A stretch of DNA of 64,000 nucleotides from Paenibacillus foliorum. GTDB lineage: Bacteria > Bacillota > Bacilli > Paenibacillales > NBRC-103111. The notes beneath the pieces are model-generated. The model was not told where the DNA came from and ran no database searches. It saw nothing but the letters and a program-made list of their open reading frames with translations. The translations under genes and the position numbers were made by a program. The stretch is from positions 1 to 64,000 of the forward strand of contig NZ_WHOD01000101.1 in NCBI RefSeq assembly GCF_013141765.1, written 5' to 3'. Position 1 is the stretch's first letter. Each line of letters opens with the position of its first letter. Shown here one piece after another: positions 50,312 through 60,018 of this stretch.

Positions 50312-53236
50312 CTACCGCCGCTTGCGGTTTTTGGCGGCGAGCAGACGGTTCATCGTCTGCTCGCTTGCCGCCGGCGCTTGCGGCTGCGGCCCGCCAGCCG
50401 CGCGATTCGATGCCGCACTCGGCGGCATCGACGGTGCTCCGTCGCCCGCTCGCGGCGACGACTGCACTGCGCCAGCGCCTGCGGGCGCGCTGGCGCTGGC
50501 TGCTGCATCGGCGACCTCGGCCGATGCGCCGCGTTCGAGCAGCGTCGCCCCGTCGCTGCTTGCGGCTCCTGCCGGGCGAGCGAGCCCGGCCAGGCGCTTG
50601 CGCTGCCGCAGCCGCTCGATCCCGGCTGCGGCAGCCGCCGGCTCAGGCTGGAGCCGGCGGCCAGAGCGCGCCGTCCAAAGGACGGCCACGCGCTCCCAAG
50701 GGATCGATAGCCGGCGCACCGCGATGTCGAGCAGCCAGAGCAGGAGCGCGACAATTAGCAGCGGCATAGCCATATCATGCGACTGCCGCTTAGGCTTCAC
50801 TTCTCCTTGGAAGACCTCCTCCGGTCGTTCCAAGGAGAGCAGTCTCCCGCCTGTCAGCTCCGCCAGCTGCTTCAGCTTGCCTGTCGGATCTACCGGATTG
50901 ATCTTGTACTCAGGTGAATACGGAATAACGAATCCGGTGGTGAAGCTGCCTAAGCTTTTTTCCTTATCAGTTGCATCCTTCACATCAATTTTGGCTAAAT
51001 ACACACCAGGCTTCTGTACAGCCAATTTTGATTCGTATTCACCAGGGGCTGTCGGAGATAAATTAAGCTCAGTCTTCCCCAGCGTATCATCCGTTATCGA
51101 TGCCTGAACATCCCCTTGAATGCCTGGCAGACTGCTCTTGATGTCAAGCGATGCCTCATTACCGTTCAAATGGGAAGTAAGTGTAAAAGGAGACGCTTGA
51201 AACTGCGGAAACGTCCACTTGATAATCTGACTGAATACGTTAGAGAACCGGTCCCAGGCAATCCAATCCGCTGACCATTTGCCAGTAATATCACTGGTCC
51301 AAGCAACGCTTCGTCCCGAGCCGTATTGCCATCTGGCAAGCAGCGGGTCCGGTTCAGGGCTCATAAGAGCGACCTCTGCCGTTTCCTTCGGGGTCACTGC
51401 CACGTAAGCATTGATCTTTGGAACACCGTCCCCGAGCAATCCCTTCCATTCTACGGTCTGTCCCAAAGCCGGAATAAAAGGCTGGTCTACGATATAGGTC
51501 CGCGCCATCATGACCGCCTCCCGACTAAATATCGCTGGCAAGGTCGATTGGTCATTCGTATAGTAGAACCGCCCTTTAGCCATCTTGGCAATGGACTCCA
51601 GCAGCTGCACATCCGACCCTTCGCCTACGGCAACAGAAGACAGGGTCATGTTATTTTTCAACATATTCGCAGTTAGCTGCTCATAGCTTTGATTCGTCGC
51701 AGACTGGCCGTCTGTCAGCAGAATAATATGCTTACGCTGCGCCTCCACCTTCAGCATCCGTTGATAAGCTTCGTCCACCGCTGTAAAAATTTCCGTACCC
51801 CCAGCCGGTTGAATGGATTGGATTTGCTCCAGCACCTTTTTGCGATCGGTCAGCTTTTGCGGCTCAACTACCCACCACGGAGTGGAATCGAAGGCGACAA
51901 CACCAACGCTATCCTTCTCCCTCATTAGCTCCACCGTGCGCATTGCTGCTTCCTTCGCAAGCTCCAGCTTGCCGCCGCCCATACTTCCGGAACGGTCAAT
52001 CACCAGAATCAGCCCAAGCGATGGGATCTCCCTTTTTCCCTGTAAGTCCATATAGACGGGGAGTGCTTTTTCAATCGGTGTTTTGAAATAACCTCCCATG
52101 CCGTAGCTGTCTTCACCGCCCAGCATCATTAGCCCTATCCCGTAGCTGCTGACAGCCGTCTCAATCATATCCATTTGTGGTCCTGAAATGCGTGTGGCAG
52201 ATACGTTGTTTAGAATAATGCTGTCATAGGCGGCATAATTGGCCATTTCTCGAGAAAGCATTTCTGGAGGAATAACCTCGTAGCCAATAAAGCTCGACTT
52301 CAAGACGGACTCTATGTTACCGGAGCTGCCCGTTACACCTTCCACAACAAGCACTTTGGGTGGTCCCGTTACTCGGCTAAAAGCGTAGCTTATATTGTTC
52401 TCAGCCTGCTCATCCTCCGCAAAATACAGCTCTGCACGATAACGGTGAAATCCGGCTTCCTTCGCAAGACTCGTCAAAACAAATCGATTATCCCCACGCT
52501 CAACCGTGACGGACTGCTTGGATATTTCCTGATTCTCTTCATAGATCCGAAGCTCTCCCGTCCCGGCAAAGGTGCTGGCAATTGCAATTTCCAATGTATA
52601 TTTCTCGCCTTGGTAGAGCTTATCAGGCAGCTTCAGGCTGTCGATGGAAACATCCTTTTTCACAGATTTAGGCAGAGGCAAAATATCTACCGGAATTCCT
52701 TTGTCCTTCAGCAGCTTCCCCTGCCTCAGAAGGTCTCCTACATTCTCGTTACCATCTGTCAGCAGCACGACCCGCGGTGTAGACTGCTCAGGCATCATCG
52801 AGCCCGCCAGCTGCAGCCCTTGGGCCAAATTGCTGAACTGCCTATTAATTTGACCTGAAAAACTGAACTCATTTAAGCTTTGAGGAGTCAGGCTGCGTTC
52901 CACAATTGCGTCCAACCCAGTAGAAATGACGCCAACCTGGTCATCCTTTGCTTTGGCATCGGTAGATGCTTTCAGCCACGGCTCATAAGCTTTGCTTGAC
53001 TGCATGCTGTCGGAGCGATCAACCACATAGTAGACCGCTTTTTGCTCCAGAGTGACAAACCATTGAATACCACTGAGCGATAAAATCAGCAGCAGCAAAA
53101 TTGTCGTCCGTAAGCCGACAGCTAACGCTTTGCGTGTGCCGAGCAGCTGCAGCTTGGTTCGCCACATCCATACGGCAAATCCTATAAGCGGAAGCAACAG
53201 CAGCAGAAACCATGGCTCTTTAAATTGAAGTCCCAC
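50312..53236 (-). CDS. Large VWA-domain membrane protein with glutamine amidotransferase-like domain
   Basis: The 974-residue protein opens with two membrane helices (FLLLLLPLIGFAVWMW and ALAVGLRTTILLLLILSLSG), then a first VWA-like domain with YYVVDRSDSM (about residues 69-78), a domain with VLVVEGVTGSSGNIESVLKS resembling amidotransferase-like folds, a second VWA domain with a complete MIDAS DRSGSMGGG (about 414-422), further beta domains, and a C-terminal membrane helix (MPLLIVALLLWLLDIAV). The last 110 residues are Ala/Pro/Gly/Arg-rich and encoded by very GC-rich DNA unlike the rest. GTG start with GGGGGGTG upstream; it overlaps the previous gene by 17 bases. Part of the MoxR/VWA operon. 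Confidence 0.86.
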   Translation of the reverse strand: MGLQFKEPWFLLLLLPLIGFAVWMWRTKLQLLGTRKALAVGLRTTILLLLILSLSGIQWFVTLEQKAVYYVVDRSDSMQSSKAYEPWLKASTDAKAKDDQVGVISTGLDAIVERSLTPQSLNEFSFSGQINRQFSNLAQGLQLAGSMMPEQSTPRVVLLTDGNENVGDLLRQGKLLKDKGIPVDILPLPKSVKKDVSIDSLKLPDKLYQGEKYTLEIAIASTFAGTGELRIYEENQEISKQSVTVERGDNRFVLTSLAKEAGFHRYRAELYFAEDEQAENNISYAFSRVTGPPKVLVVEGVTGSSGNIESVLKSSFIGYEVIPPEMLSREMANYAAYDSIILNNVSATRISGPQMDMIETAVSSYGIGLMMLGGEDSYGMGGYFKTPIEKALPVYMDLQGKREIPSLGLILVIDRSGSMGGGKLELAKEAAMRTVELMREKDSVGVVAFDSTPWWVVEPQKLTDRKKVLEQIQSIQPAGGTEIFTAVDEAYQRMLKVEAQRKHIILLTDGQSATNQSYEQLTANMLKNNMTLSSVAVGEGSDVQLLESIAKMAKGRFYYTNDQSTLPAIFSREAVMMARTYIVDQPFIPALGQTVEWKGLLGDGVPKINAYVAVTPKETAEVALMSPEPDPLLARWQYGSGRSVAWTSDITGKWSADWIAWDRFSNVFSQIIKWTFPQFQASPFTLTSHLNGNEASLDIKSSLPGIQGDVQASITDDTLGKTELNLSPTAPGEYESKLAVQKPGVYLAKIDVKDATDKEKSLGSFTTGFVIPYSPEYKINPVDPTGKLKQLAELTGGRLLSLERPEEVFQGEVKPKRQSHDMAMPLLIVALLLWLLDIAVRRLSIPWERVAVLWTARSGRRLQPEPAAAAAGIERLRQRKRLAGLARPAGAASSDGATLLERGASAEVADAAASASAPAGAGAVQSSPRAGDGAPSMPPSAASNRAAGGPQPQAPAASEQTMNRLLAAKNRKRR

Positions 53237-55469
53237 GCCGGTACACCCCCCATTCCACGAGCATCAGGATTGTTACCAGCAGCACGGCCCAACGGACCAG
53301 TGAGTGAAGTGATTGGCCGCTATTAGCAGCGGAACCTTTGGCTTGGTTACTAGCTGCATCCCCATCCGATGATGACTGCGTGGACTGACCATTTACAGCA
53401 TCGGGCCCGCCGATAGGCTGTGTGCCTCCATCAGCTGTGGAACCCTGCGTTGTAAAAGCTAGCTCCTGCTGCGGCACAACAGCCGTTTCCCTTGGATCAG
53501 CCGTCACCTCGAGATAAGTCTTGCGATCCGCTGAGCCACCGCCGCTGCCAGACCCTGATCCGACGGCAGCCTCTCCTCCTGTACCAACAGTCGCATGCTC
53601 CACAAATTGATACAATCCTGGACGGTTAGGCACGGTCTGACTGCTAGCTACGACGCCTTCCGCCTTCTCGGCAGTCATAGCCGGAAGCGGATTGCCTATG
53701 ATATCAAGCGGCTGCCACTCGGCTGAGGCCGTCTTGCCGGACAGCGGAATGTCTATACGCTCACCGGCTACAGCTCTGCCCAAGCTTACGGCTTGGCGGC
53801 TGCCCAGCCATTCAACGGCGTTCTGCACCAATACAGGGAATTCCGAACGCAGCGGCAGATCCGATTGATGCAGGTCAAAAGCAAACAGCAGCCTAGGCTG
53901 TCCTTTATCCGATCCCGCGTAGACGATCGGCTGTGAGCCTAGTGAGATAACAGCTTTACCCCAAGATACGGATTCCATATGCTGAAGCTTGGCAATGTGT
54001 GTATCCTGCAGCCGGATGTACTGTGTTACAGGATGATCAATAATCTGATATTCCGCTGCTGGCGCATTCACTTCTGCCGTTTGTGCCGGTGTGTGAATGT
54101 ACCAAACCGGCTTTTGCTCCAACAGCTCCTGCCACGATTTACCAGAAATATCCTCTGCCTTCACTGAATCCAGAACGATCAGGTCAACCGCACTGCGTGG
54201 CGGTGTCAATAGCCCACCTCCGCCTGTCTGCACCTTGGTCACTTCTGCGTGTGATAGCTGGAGTGCCTTCTCCAAGAAAACATTGCCTTCGGTTACAAGC
54301 AGCACCTTTTTCGTCCGATCTCCCGGTAAAAAGGCAAACGCCTGATTATCCGCAGCCAACGCATCCTTAATGTTGACCGTCAGCTTGTAATAATCTGCTG
54401 ATTGGAGCTTGTCAAAGTAGATGGTTTTCTGCTCGCCCGGCTGCAAGGCTTCACGACGAACTTCCCTTAGGCTGATCCCGCTATAAAGCTCAATATCGAA
54501 CTCCTGCTTGCTGGATCCTTCGTTTTTCAATACCGCTACGGCGTTGATCTGCTCTGTGAGCGTATTTGTGCCCGATACTCCGCTAGGTACTGTCACAGCT
54601 CCTGAAGCACCCGCTGTCCCCGCTGTTGCCGCAGTAGCACCCGATGTGCCTGATGTGCCAGCTGTACTCGCCGATCCGGCGGCGGCTATACCAGATGAAC
54701 CGTTCGTGGCTGCTGATGCTGAAGTCGAAGCCGACGTCCCCATTGTGCCGGATGGCTTGACGCCGAACTGAACGACACGCACATTTTCAGTGCTTTCCCC
54801 CACTTGGCCTGCACGTATCACCTTTACTGGAACACGAAAAGCCAGTCCAGCTGTCGAATCCGTCCATTGACCATCTGTATACACCCGGATTTCTGAATCC
54901 TTATCATCCTGAGTGAGCGCTGCCGCTAAAGACATAGTCTCTTTATAGGCCGTTTTACCGTAATAAGGCGTAACTTCATTCAATGCAGCCTGTACGGCAT
55001 CCCCTTTTATCTCACGAGATACCAGCACATCCGGCTGCCCACCCATCGCAATCAGTGTGATTGCACTGCTGGAAGCGTCCTTGTTCACAAGCTGAACTAT
55101 GTCCTGCTTCGCCTGCTCCAGTCTGCTAATTGTTTGTCCGTTCTCGCCCTTGGCAGAGATTAACGTCTCCATGCTAAAAGAGCGATCGAGTACGACCACA
55201 ACATGATTTTTGGCCCCACCCGAACTCCATACAAAAGGCTGCATCAAAGCCAGCACCAACAAAGCAGCTATCAGCAGCTGGAGAAGAAGCAGCAAATTGT
55301 TGCGCAGCTTTTGCCATGGGGTATTCGCCTCCAGATTACGAAGCACTCGGTTCCATAACAAATGGCTGGGTACGATGGTGTCGATATATTTGCGTTTTAG
55401 AATATACATGAGGACGATCACAGGCAGCGTCAACCCGAACCACAGGCTGAGGAGCGACTGGAATTGCAT
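53220..55469 (-). CDS. BatA/VWA-domain membrane protein
   Basis: The 749-residue protein has the N-terminal BatA-type membrane region (SLWFGLTLPVIVLMYILKRKY ... WNRVLRNLEANTPWQKLRNNLLLLLQLLIAALLVLALMQPF), a VWA domain with VVVLDRSFSMETL (about residues 92-104), a Ser/Ala/Thr/Gly-rich low-complexity linker (about 245-300), beta domains and a C-terminal membrane helix (WAVLLVTILMLVEWGVY). ATG 55469 has AGAGG 8 bases upstream and is preferred to an in-frame GTG at 55478. Together with the next gene it forms the effector pair typical of MoxR/DUF58/VWA clusters. Confidence 0.87.
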   Translation of the reverse strand: MQFQSLLSLWFGLTLPVIVLMYILKRKYIDTIVPSHLLWNRVLRNLEANTPWQKLRNNLLLLLQLLIAALLVLALMQPFVWSSGGAKNHVVVVLDRSFSMETLISAKGENGQTISRLEQAKQDIVQLVNKDASSSAITLIAMGGQPDVLVSREIKGDAVQAALNEVTPYYGKTAYKETMSLAAALTQDDKDSEIRVYTDGQWTDSTAGLAFRVPVKVIRAGQVGESTENVRVVQFGVKPSGTMGTSASTSASAATNGSSGIAAAGSASTAGTSGTSGATAATAGTAGASGAVTVPSGVSGTNTLTEQINAVAVLKNEGSSKQEFDIELYSGISLREVRREALQPGEQKTIYFDKLQSADYYKLTVNIKDALAADNQAFAFLPGDRTKKVLLVTEGNVFLEKALQLSHAEVTKVQTGGGGLLTPPRSAVDLIVLDSVKAEDISGKSWQELLEQKPVWYIHTPAQTAEVNAPAAEYQIIDHPVTQYIRLQDTHIAKLQHMESVSWGKAVISLGSQPIVYAGSDKGQPRLLFAFDLHQSDLPLRSEFPVLVQNAVEWLGSRQAVSLGRAVAGERIDIPLSGKTASAEWQPLDIIGNPLPAMTAEKAEGVVASSQTVPNRPGLYQFVEHATVGTGGEAAVGSGSGSGGGSADRKTYLEVTADPRETAVVPQQELAFTTQGSTADGGTQPIGGPDAVNGQSTQSSSDGDAASNQAKGSAANSGQSLHSLVRWAVLLVTILMLVEWGVYRRGTSI

Positions 55470-55502
55470 GGTTGTCACCTCTTACTTTTATGTCCAATTT
55501 CG

Positions 55503-56396
55503 CTATAACAACACACCGCTCTGCCGAAAAGCGCGTTGAACCGTGTCCAAAAGCGGCATATCCGTTACCGTTAAGACGTAGGTCATATTACGTTCATGAC
55601 AGAAGCGCTGCAGTCCTCGCGTGTACTGTCCGACTGCCTCTTGATAGGCTTTGATAACTCGGCCGGTAACCGCGACCTCCTTGCCCGATAGAGATTCACT
55701 ATCGATGAGTCGTAGATCACCAGCTATGTCCGGATGCATTTCCTTGGGGGAGAGCACCTGCACAACTACAACCTCCTGACGGGCGGCAAGTAAATAGGAA
55801 AGTGACTCCTCTACCCCTGATTCATATAAAAAATCGGAAAACAGCCATGTCACACCTGGCTGCCTAGGTAGCTGTGCAGGCTGCATCATAGCGGCAGCCA
55901 AATCACCCGAGGATGCAACAACTGCCTGCTCCAAAAACTGCACAAGTCGGTGCATCGCCCCCTTGCCCCGCAGCATCGGCAGCTGCTGATCGATCTGGTA
56001 GCTGAACAGCCGTGTGCTAACTCGGTCATAGCCGGCAAGTGCGATATATCCTATGCATGCGGCAAGCTGCCGAGCATATAGAAATTTATTTGCTGCACCT
56101 TCTCCGAAATCCATCGACTGTGAACAGTCGATATATAGGTTCACCTGCAGCTCCTGCTCATCCATAAACTGCTTAATAAAGGGCTTACCCGTGCGCCCAA
56201 ACACGTTCCAGTCAAACTGGCGTGTATCGTCCCCCGGAGTATACAAGCGGTAATCGGCGAACTCCTGCGAGGAGCCGAGCTGTCGTGACCTTCGTTTGCC
56301 CTGCATCGTACCGCGAACTCGATTCTTGGTGGAAAGCTGTAAGGCATCCAGACGCAGCATCAGGTTGGAATCCAACAGCAGGCCCGACTCGTTCAT
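55503..56396 (-). CDS. DUF58 domain-containing protein
   Basis: The 297-residue protein has the DUF58 signature GSSQEFADYRLYTPGDDTRQFDWNVFGRTGKPFIKQFMDEQELQVNLYIDCSQSMDFG (about residues 41-98): the D.R.FDW motif followed by a VWA-like strand with DCSQSM. Members accompany MoxR ATPases and are thought to help assemble or activate partner complexes. Its ATG overlaps the MoxR stop by 4 bases (ATGA), so the pair is translationally coupled. Confidence 0.9.
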   Translation of the reverse strand: MNESGLLLDSNLMLRLDALQLSTKNRVRGTMQGKRRSRQLGSSQEFADYRLYTPGDDTRQFDWNVFGRTGKPFIKQFMDEQELQVNLYIDCSQSMDFGEGAANKFLYARQLAACIGYIALAGYDRVSTRLFSYQIDQQLPMLRGKGAMHRLVQFLEQAVVASSGDLAAAMMQPAQLPRQPGVTWLFSDFLYESGVEESLSYLLAARQEVVVVQVLSPKEMHPDIAGDLRLIDSESLSGKEVAVTGRVIKAYQEAVGQYTRGLQRFCHERNMTYVLTVTDMPLLDTVQRAFRQSGVLL

Positions 56397-57382
56397 CGGC
56401 TTCTCTCCAAGGAGGCAATAATATCTTGAACAAGCGTATCCGTTGACACGCCCATGGCTTGACCCTCAAAATTAAGGAAAATCCGGTGTCGCAGCGCCGG
56501 TACGGCAACCTTTTGAATATCGTTCATGGAAACATGCAGCCTCCCCATGCTCAATGCGCGCACTTTACTGACAGAGATAATGGATTGCAGACCACGTGGG
56601 CCAGAACCATAGCGGACGTATTTCCGAACTGAATCCGGTGCTTGGCTCTCAGTCGGATGCGTCATCATAAGCAGCTGTAAAGCATAATCCAACACATCAT
56701 CCGCTACCAGAATATCCTTGGCGCCACACTGTATTTCCTCTAATAGAGCTCCATTCGCAGCTGTTTCAACCGTAGTTTCGTAAGCTGATGTAGTCCGGAT
56801 AATAATCTCCTTAAGCTCTTCTCTTGTTGGAAAGGTAACGTTAATTTTCAATAAAAAACGATCGAGCTGAGCTTCCGGCAAAGGGTAAGTGCCTTCGTTC
56901 TCCAGCGAATTTTGCGTTGCCAGCACAAAAAAAGGACGTGGCAGCTGATGCGTTGTTGTGCCTATTGTCACCGTCTTCTCCTGCATTGCCTCAAGCAAGG
57001 CGCTCTGTGTCTTAGGTGTGGCACGATTAATCTCATCGGCCAGAATCAGATTCCCAAAAATAGGGCCTGATTGGAATTGATAAGAGGTCTCCCCCTTGGT
57101 GCCGAATTGAATGATGTTGGTTCCAGTAATATCCGCAGGCATTAAATCAGGCGTAAACTGAATACGGGAAAACTGCAGGTCAAGCGTATCCGCAATCGTA
57201 CGGACCAGCATCGTTTTGCCGAGTCCCGGGATTCCTTCCAGCAGCGCATGTCCGCCAGTAAAAATGCACCAAAGGATTTGCTCGACTACCTCCTGCTGCC
57301 CCACAATAACCTTGCCGATCTGCTCCTTCACTGCCGTAAAGGTTCCCATCCATTGTTCTACTTGTGCTTTCGTCTCTATCAT
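56393..57382 (-). CDS. MoxR-family AAA+ ATPase
   Basis: The 329-residue ATPase has Walker A EGIPGLGKTML (about residues 49-59), Walker B LILADEINRATPKTQSALLEAMQE, sensor 1 LATQNSLENEGTYPLPEAQLDRFLLKI and a C-terminal lid with GSGPRGLQSIISVSKVRAL. MoxR ATPases act as chaperones that activate partners with VWA domains. It leads a run of four coupled or closely spaced genes and probably acts on the VWA proteins encoded after it. Confidence 0.94.
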   Translation of the reverse strand: MIETKAQVEQWMGTFTAVKEQIGKVIVGQQEVVEQILWCIFTGGHALLEGIPGLGKTMLVRTIADTLDLQFSRIQFTPDLMPADITGTNIIQFGTKGETSYQFQSGPIFGNLILADEINRATPKTQSALLEAMQEKTVTIGTTTHQLPRPFFVLATQNSLENEGTYPLPEAQLDRFLLKINVTFPTREELKEIIIRTTSAYETTVETAANGALLEEIQCGAKDILVADDVLDYALQLLMMTHPTESQAPDSVRKYVRYGSGPRGLQSIISVSKVRALSMGRLHVSMNDIQKVAVPALRHRIFLNFEGQAMGVSTDTLVQDIIASLERSR

Positions 57383-57411
57383 AGTTTCACCTCTGCACGG
57401 TTCATTGTCAT

Positions 57412-59133
57412 TTATCGATTCGGTTGGATTTCCGTAAAATAATCACGTACCAGGCTTTGCACATTCTGCGGCAGCTGGCTGCGATTCAGCGAGCTTTTGG
57501 CCTCATTGGCGTATTCGGTAAACACTTCCTCGTATGGCCTCGTCGCTCCATCCATCATCGGCGATACGCCACCCTTCTGTATCTCGCCTCCCGAGCCGTT
57601 AACTGGCCCCTGGTCGGACTGCACATTGCCCGCTCCCTGCAGATTACGCGGCGTCGTGACCAAGCTCCGCGGCCCGTTGCCTACTCCCGCTCCGTTGCCT
57701 CCACTGGCACCTGCACTCGCGCCCGCTCCTGCACCCGCTCCTGCTCCTGCTCCTGCACCTGCACCTGCACCTGCGCCCGCTCCTGCTCCTGCACCTGCAC
57801 CTGCGCCCGCTCCTGCTCCTGCACCCGCTCCTGCGCCCGCTCCTGGCTGAGCGCCAGTGCCCGGCGTGCCGCCTGGGCCTGCGGGCATCGCCGCAGTGGC
57901 CAGCGCGTTCGCGAGGCCGCTCGGGCTCCACGCGGCCGAGAGCGCTGCGCCCTGCGCCGCCAACTGGCCCGCCATCGGCAGGCCAGCCTGCGCGATCTGT
58001 GCAGCCTGCTGCATCGCCAGCGCTTGCTGCTGCGCGTTCAGCTGCTGCTGCTGCATCGCCTCAGCGAGCCGCGCTTCCAGCTCCTTCAGCTGCGCTTCGA
58101 GCTGCGCCGGATCGGCCGTTGCGTCGCCGGCCTGCTTTTGCAGCTCCTTCGCCGCAGCCTCCATCGCCTTGCGCAGCTGCTGCGCCTGCTCCGATGCTGC
58201 ATCCGGCATCGCCGCTGCAAGCTTCTCCAGCTCCTTCGCCAGCGCTTCCTTCTGCTCCTTCGTCAGCTTCAGCACTTGCTCGCGCAATTGCTCAGCGCTT
58301 TGGCGCAGCAATGAGGAATCCTGCTGCTGCAAGCTTTGCCCGAGCTGCTTCAGCATCGGCTGCCGCTGCATTTGATCAGCCCACTGCTCCGCTTCAGCCT
58401 GCCGCTTGGTTAGCGGCTCCGCCTGCTTTTGCAGCTCCTTCAGCGACTTTTCCATTTCATCGAGCGCCGACTTAACATCCCGACTCTGCTCAAGTCCTTC
58501 CTGCAGCTTAAGGAGCGTTTGCTCCATTGGCTTCTTGACAATCGGATCAAGCTTCTCAACCTTCAGCTTCTCTTCCATACTTTCCACATTCTGCTTCTGC
58601 TCTTCTATCCATGCAGCCTCCGCTTGCTTTCGTGCCAATATTCCATCCATCTGATTCGGCATAATAAGCGTGATCACTAGCATACAAGAGCAGATGCCAA
58701 TGACCCATAACCGCCTTTTGAATCCGGTCAGCATGACTACCTTCGGCAAATTGCGCACAACTGCTTCCGTGAAACTAATCGCCGACTCCCGCTGCATGCG
58801 AATAACAGGAGTAGTTTGATGCAAATATTGAAGCGCCGTAAGTACAGTTTCCTCAGCGCCCGCTTTATCCAGCACTTTAGCTGCCTCTTCTGGCGTTACT
58901 CTTCTTATCAAAGGGTACAACACCCCGATCATTCCCCCGAGGAGCACCAGCAGCACAGCCTCCAACCGATAATGAGGAATCGGAAAGAAATGCCCAGCCA
59001 GCATCCATAGGAAAGCAGCAATTAATCCTCCCACTAACCCCAGCGCGCCCAACTCCAACATGCGGATTCTAAGCATTCTGCGTTGGACAGGCCGAAGCAG
59101 CTCCAGCAACCGCTGTGACTCCACATTTAGCAT
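57412..59133 (-). CDS. Membrane protein with long coiled coil and Gly-Ala tract
   Basis: The 573-residue protein has two membrane helices near the N-terminus (ELGALGLVGGLIAAFLWMLAG and AVLLVLLGGMIGVLYPL), a third at about residues 143-160, and a long coiled coil rich in Gln/Glu/Lys (about 170-390). Next come an Ala/Gln-rich part, a perfect (GA)n tract of about 20 dipeptides (about 430-470), and a conserved end, MMDGATRPYEEVFTEYANEAKSSLNRSQLPQNVQSLVRDYF. The last block resembles the C-terminus of DUF4175-like proteins found beside MoxR/DUF58/VWA genes. AAGGAG precedes the ATG. It is 30 bases from the MoxR gene and cotranscribed. Confidence 0.83.
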   Translation of the reverse strand: MLNVESQRLLELLRPVQRRMLRIRMLELGALGLVGGLIAAFLWMLAGHFFPIPHYRLEAVLLVLLGGMIGVLYPLIRRVTPEEAAKVLDKAGAEETVLTALQYLHQTTPVIRMQRESAISFTEAVVRNLPKVVMLTGFKRRLWVIGICSCMLVITLIMPNQMDGILARKQAEAAWIEEQKQNVESMEEKLKVEKLDPIVKKPMEQTLLKLQEGLEQSRDVKSALDEMEKSLKELQKQAEPLTKRQAEAEQWADQMQRQPMLKQLGQSLQQQDSSLLRQSAEQLREQVLKLTKEQKEALAKELEKLAAAMPDAASEQAQQLRKAMEAAAKELQKQAGDATADPAQLEAQLKELEARLAEAMQQQQLNAQQQALAMQQAAQIAQAGLPMAGQLAAQGAALSAAWSPSGLANALATAAMPAGPGGTPGTGAQPGAGAGAGAGAGAGAGAGAGAGAGAGAGAGAGAGAGAGAGAGASAGASGGNGAGVGNGPRSLVTTPRNLQGAGNVQSDQGPVNGSGGEIQKGGVSPMMDGATRPYEEVFTEYANEAKSSLNRSQLPQNVQSLVRDYFTEIQPNR

Positions 59134-59189
59134 AGCTATAACAACTCCTTCCCTACCTCATTCCTATCTTGTTCTGCGCATATTCCACA

Positions 59190-59466
59190 CTTGCTCATTA
59201 CGCTCTTCTCTGCTTGTTTTGCTCTCATTCCATTCTCGTTCCACTCTTGCTCTACTCTTCTTCCACTCTCATTCCACACTTGTTCTGCTCTCTCATTCCA
59301 CTCTTTCCCTACTCTTCTTCTGCTCTTGCTCTACTCTCATTCCACGCTTGCTCTACTCTCATTCCACCCTTGTTCTGCTCTCATTCCACCCTTGTTCTGC
59401 TCTCATTCCACCCTTGTTCTGCTCTCATTCCACGCTTGCTCTACTCTCGTTCCACTCTTGCTCTGC
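59190..59466. repeat. 22-base tandem repeat (minisatellite)
   Basis: Variants of CTCATTCCACCCTTGTTCTGCT recur about 10-12 times, with three perfect copies at about 59377-59442 and degenerate copies on both sides (CGCTTGCTCTACT and CTCTTGCTCTACT variants). Because 22 is not a multiple of three, all three frames stay open through it, so long frames here are an artefact. It lies just upstream of the 573-residue gene, within the possible operon leader. The array fills most of the first third of the 59134-60018 gap. Confidence 0.85.
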
Positions 59467-59580
59467 TCACACCGACTCCTGTCACTCCATCCCAGTGCTT
59501 CATACTTCCATGTAATAAAGCGCTTTTCCCCTTGGTTCTTAAGCTCATCTATGAGAATCTATGAGGATTGCCCCACTCTC

Positions 59581-59757
59581 ACGGAACGTCAATCCTCTAT
59601 TCGGCTTACGCACCCCCATATTCATGAAAACGCGGAACTACGATGCGTTATTTCGTCTTCAACCTACCGAAATAGCACATTCCAAGCCAATAAGGCATCC
59701 TAGTTCCGCTCCACTTGAATGATAACGTGTGCAATTCAAAATAGCGCATCACAGTTC
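59581..59757. repeat. Dispersed intergenic repeat, copy B
   Basis: This is the second copy of the element at 45601-45780, in the same orientation. The 26 bases at 59633-59658 are identical to 45653-45678. Its internal inverted arms (GCGGAACTACGATGC and GCATCCTAGTTCCGC) keep their pairing with one changed position. The rest of the gap to 60018 contains short hairpins such as GCCTATTTGGAGGCGAATAG near 59766-59785 and no gene. Confidence 0.8.
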
Positions 59758-60018
59758 CTCCCCCCGCCTATTTGGAGGCGAATAGGGGGGAAGCTATTCG
59801 CAATTCTACCTCCAATAGCAACCTTCGGCCCATCACTTATTGGCCATCATTTAGAAGTAAAATGGGGCTCTTCGCCATGCTTAAGTGCCCCCAAAAACTC
59901 AACTCTTTAATATCTAGAGAATAACAATCTCCACAACCCGCATTGAACAAGTGCATTGGTCAATTGTGCGCGAATCCAGTTATAAACTTATACTCACTCG
60001 CTGTTCAACTCAACAAGC

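Noticed and set aside
57424-58475. Several overlapping plus-strand frames rich in Cys, Arg or Pro/Ala
   Set aside because: They arise opposite the GC-rich coiled-coil and (GA)n part of the 573-residue gene and contain low-complexity sequence only.
59190-59466. Possible CRISPR array
   Set aside because: The 22-base units are directly adjacent without spacers, and no cas gene is in the window.
59060-59703. Three overlapping plus-strand frames rich in Leu/Ser/His
   Set aside because: They are kept open by the 22-base tandem repeat, which passes through all three frames; no ribosome site or family is seen.
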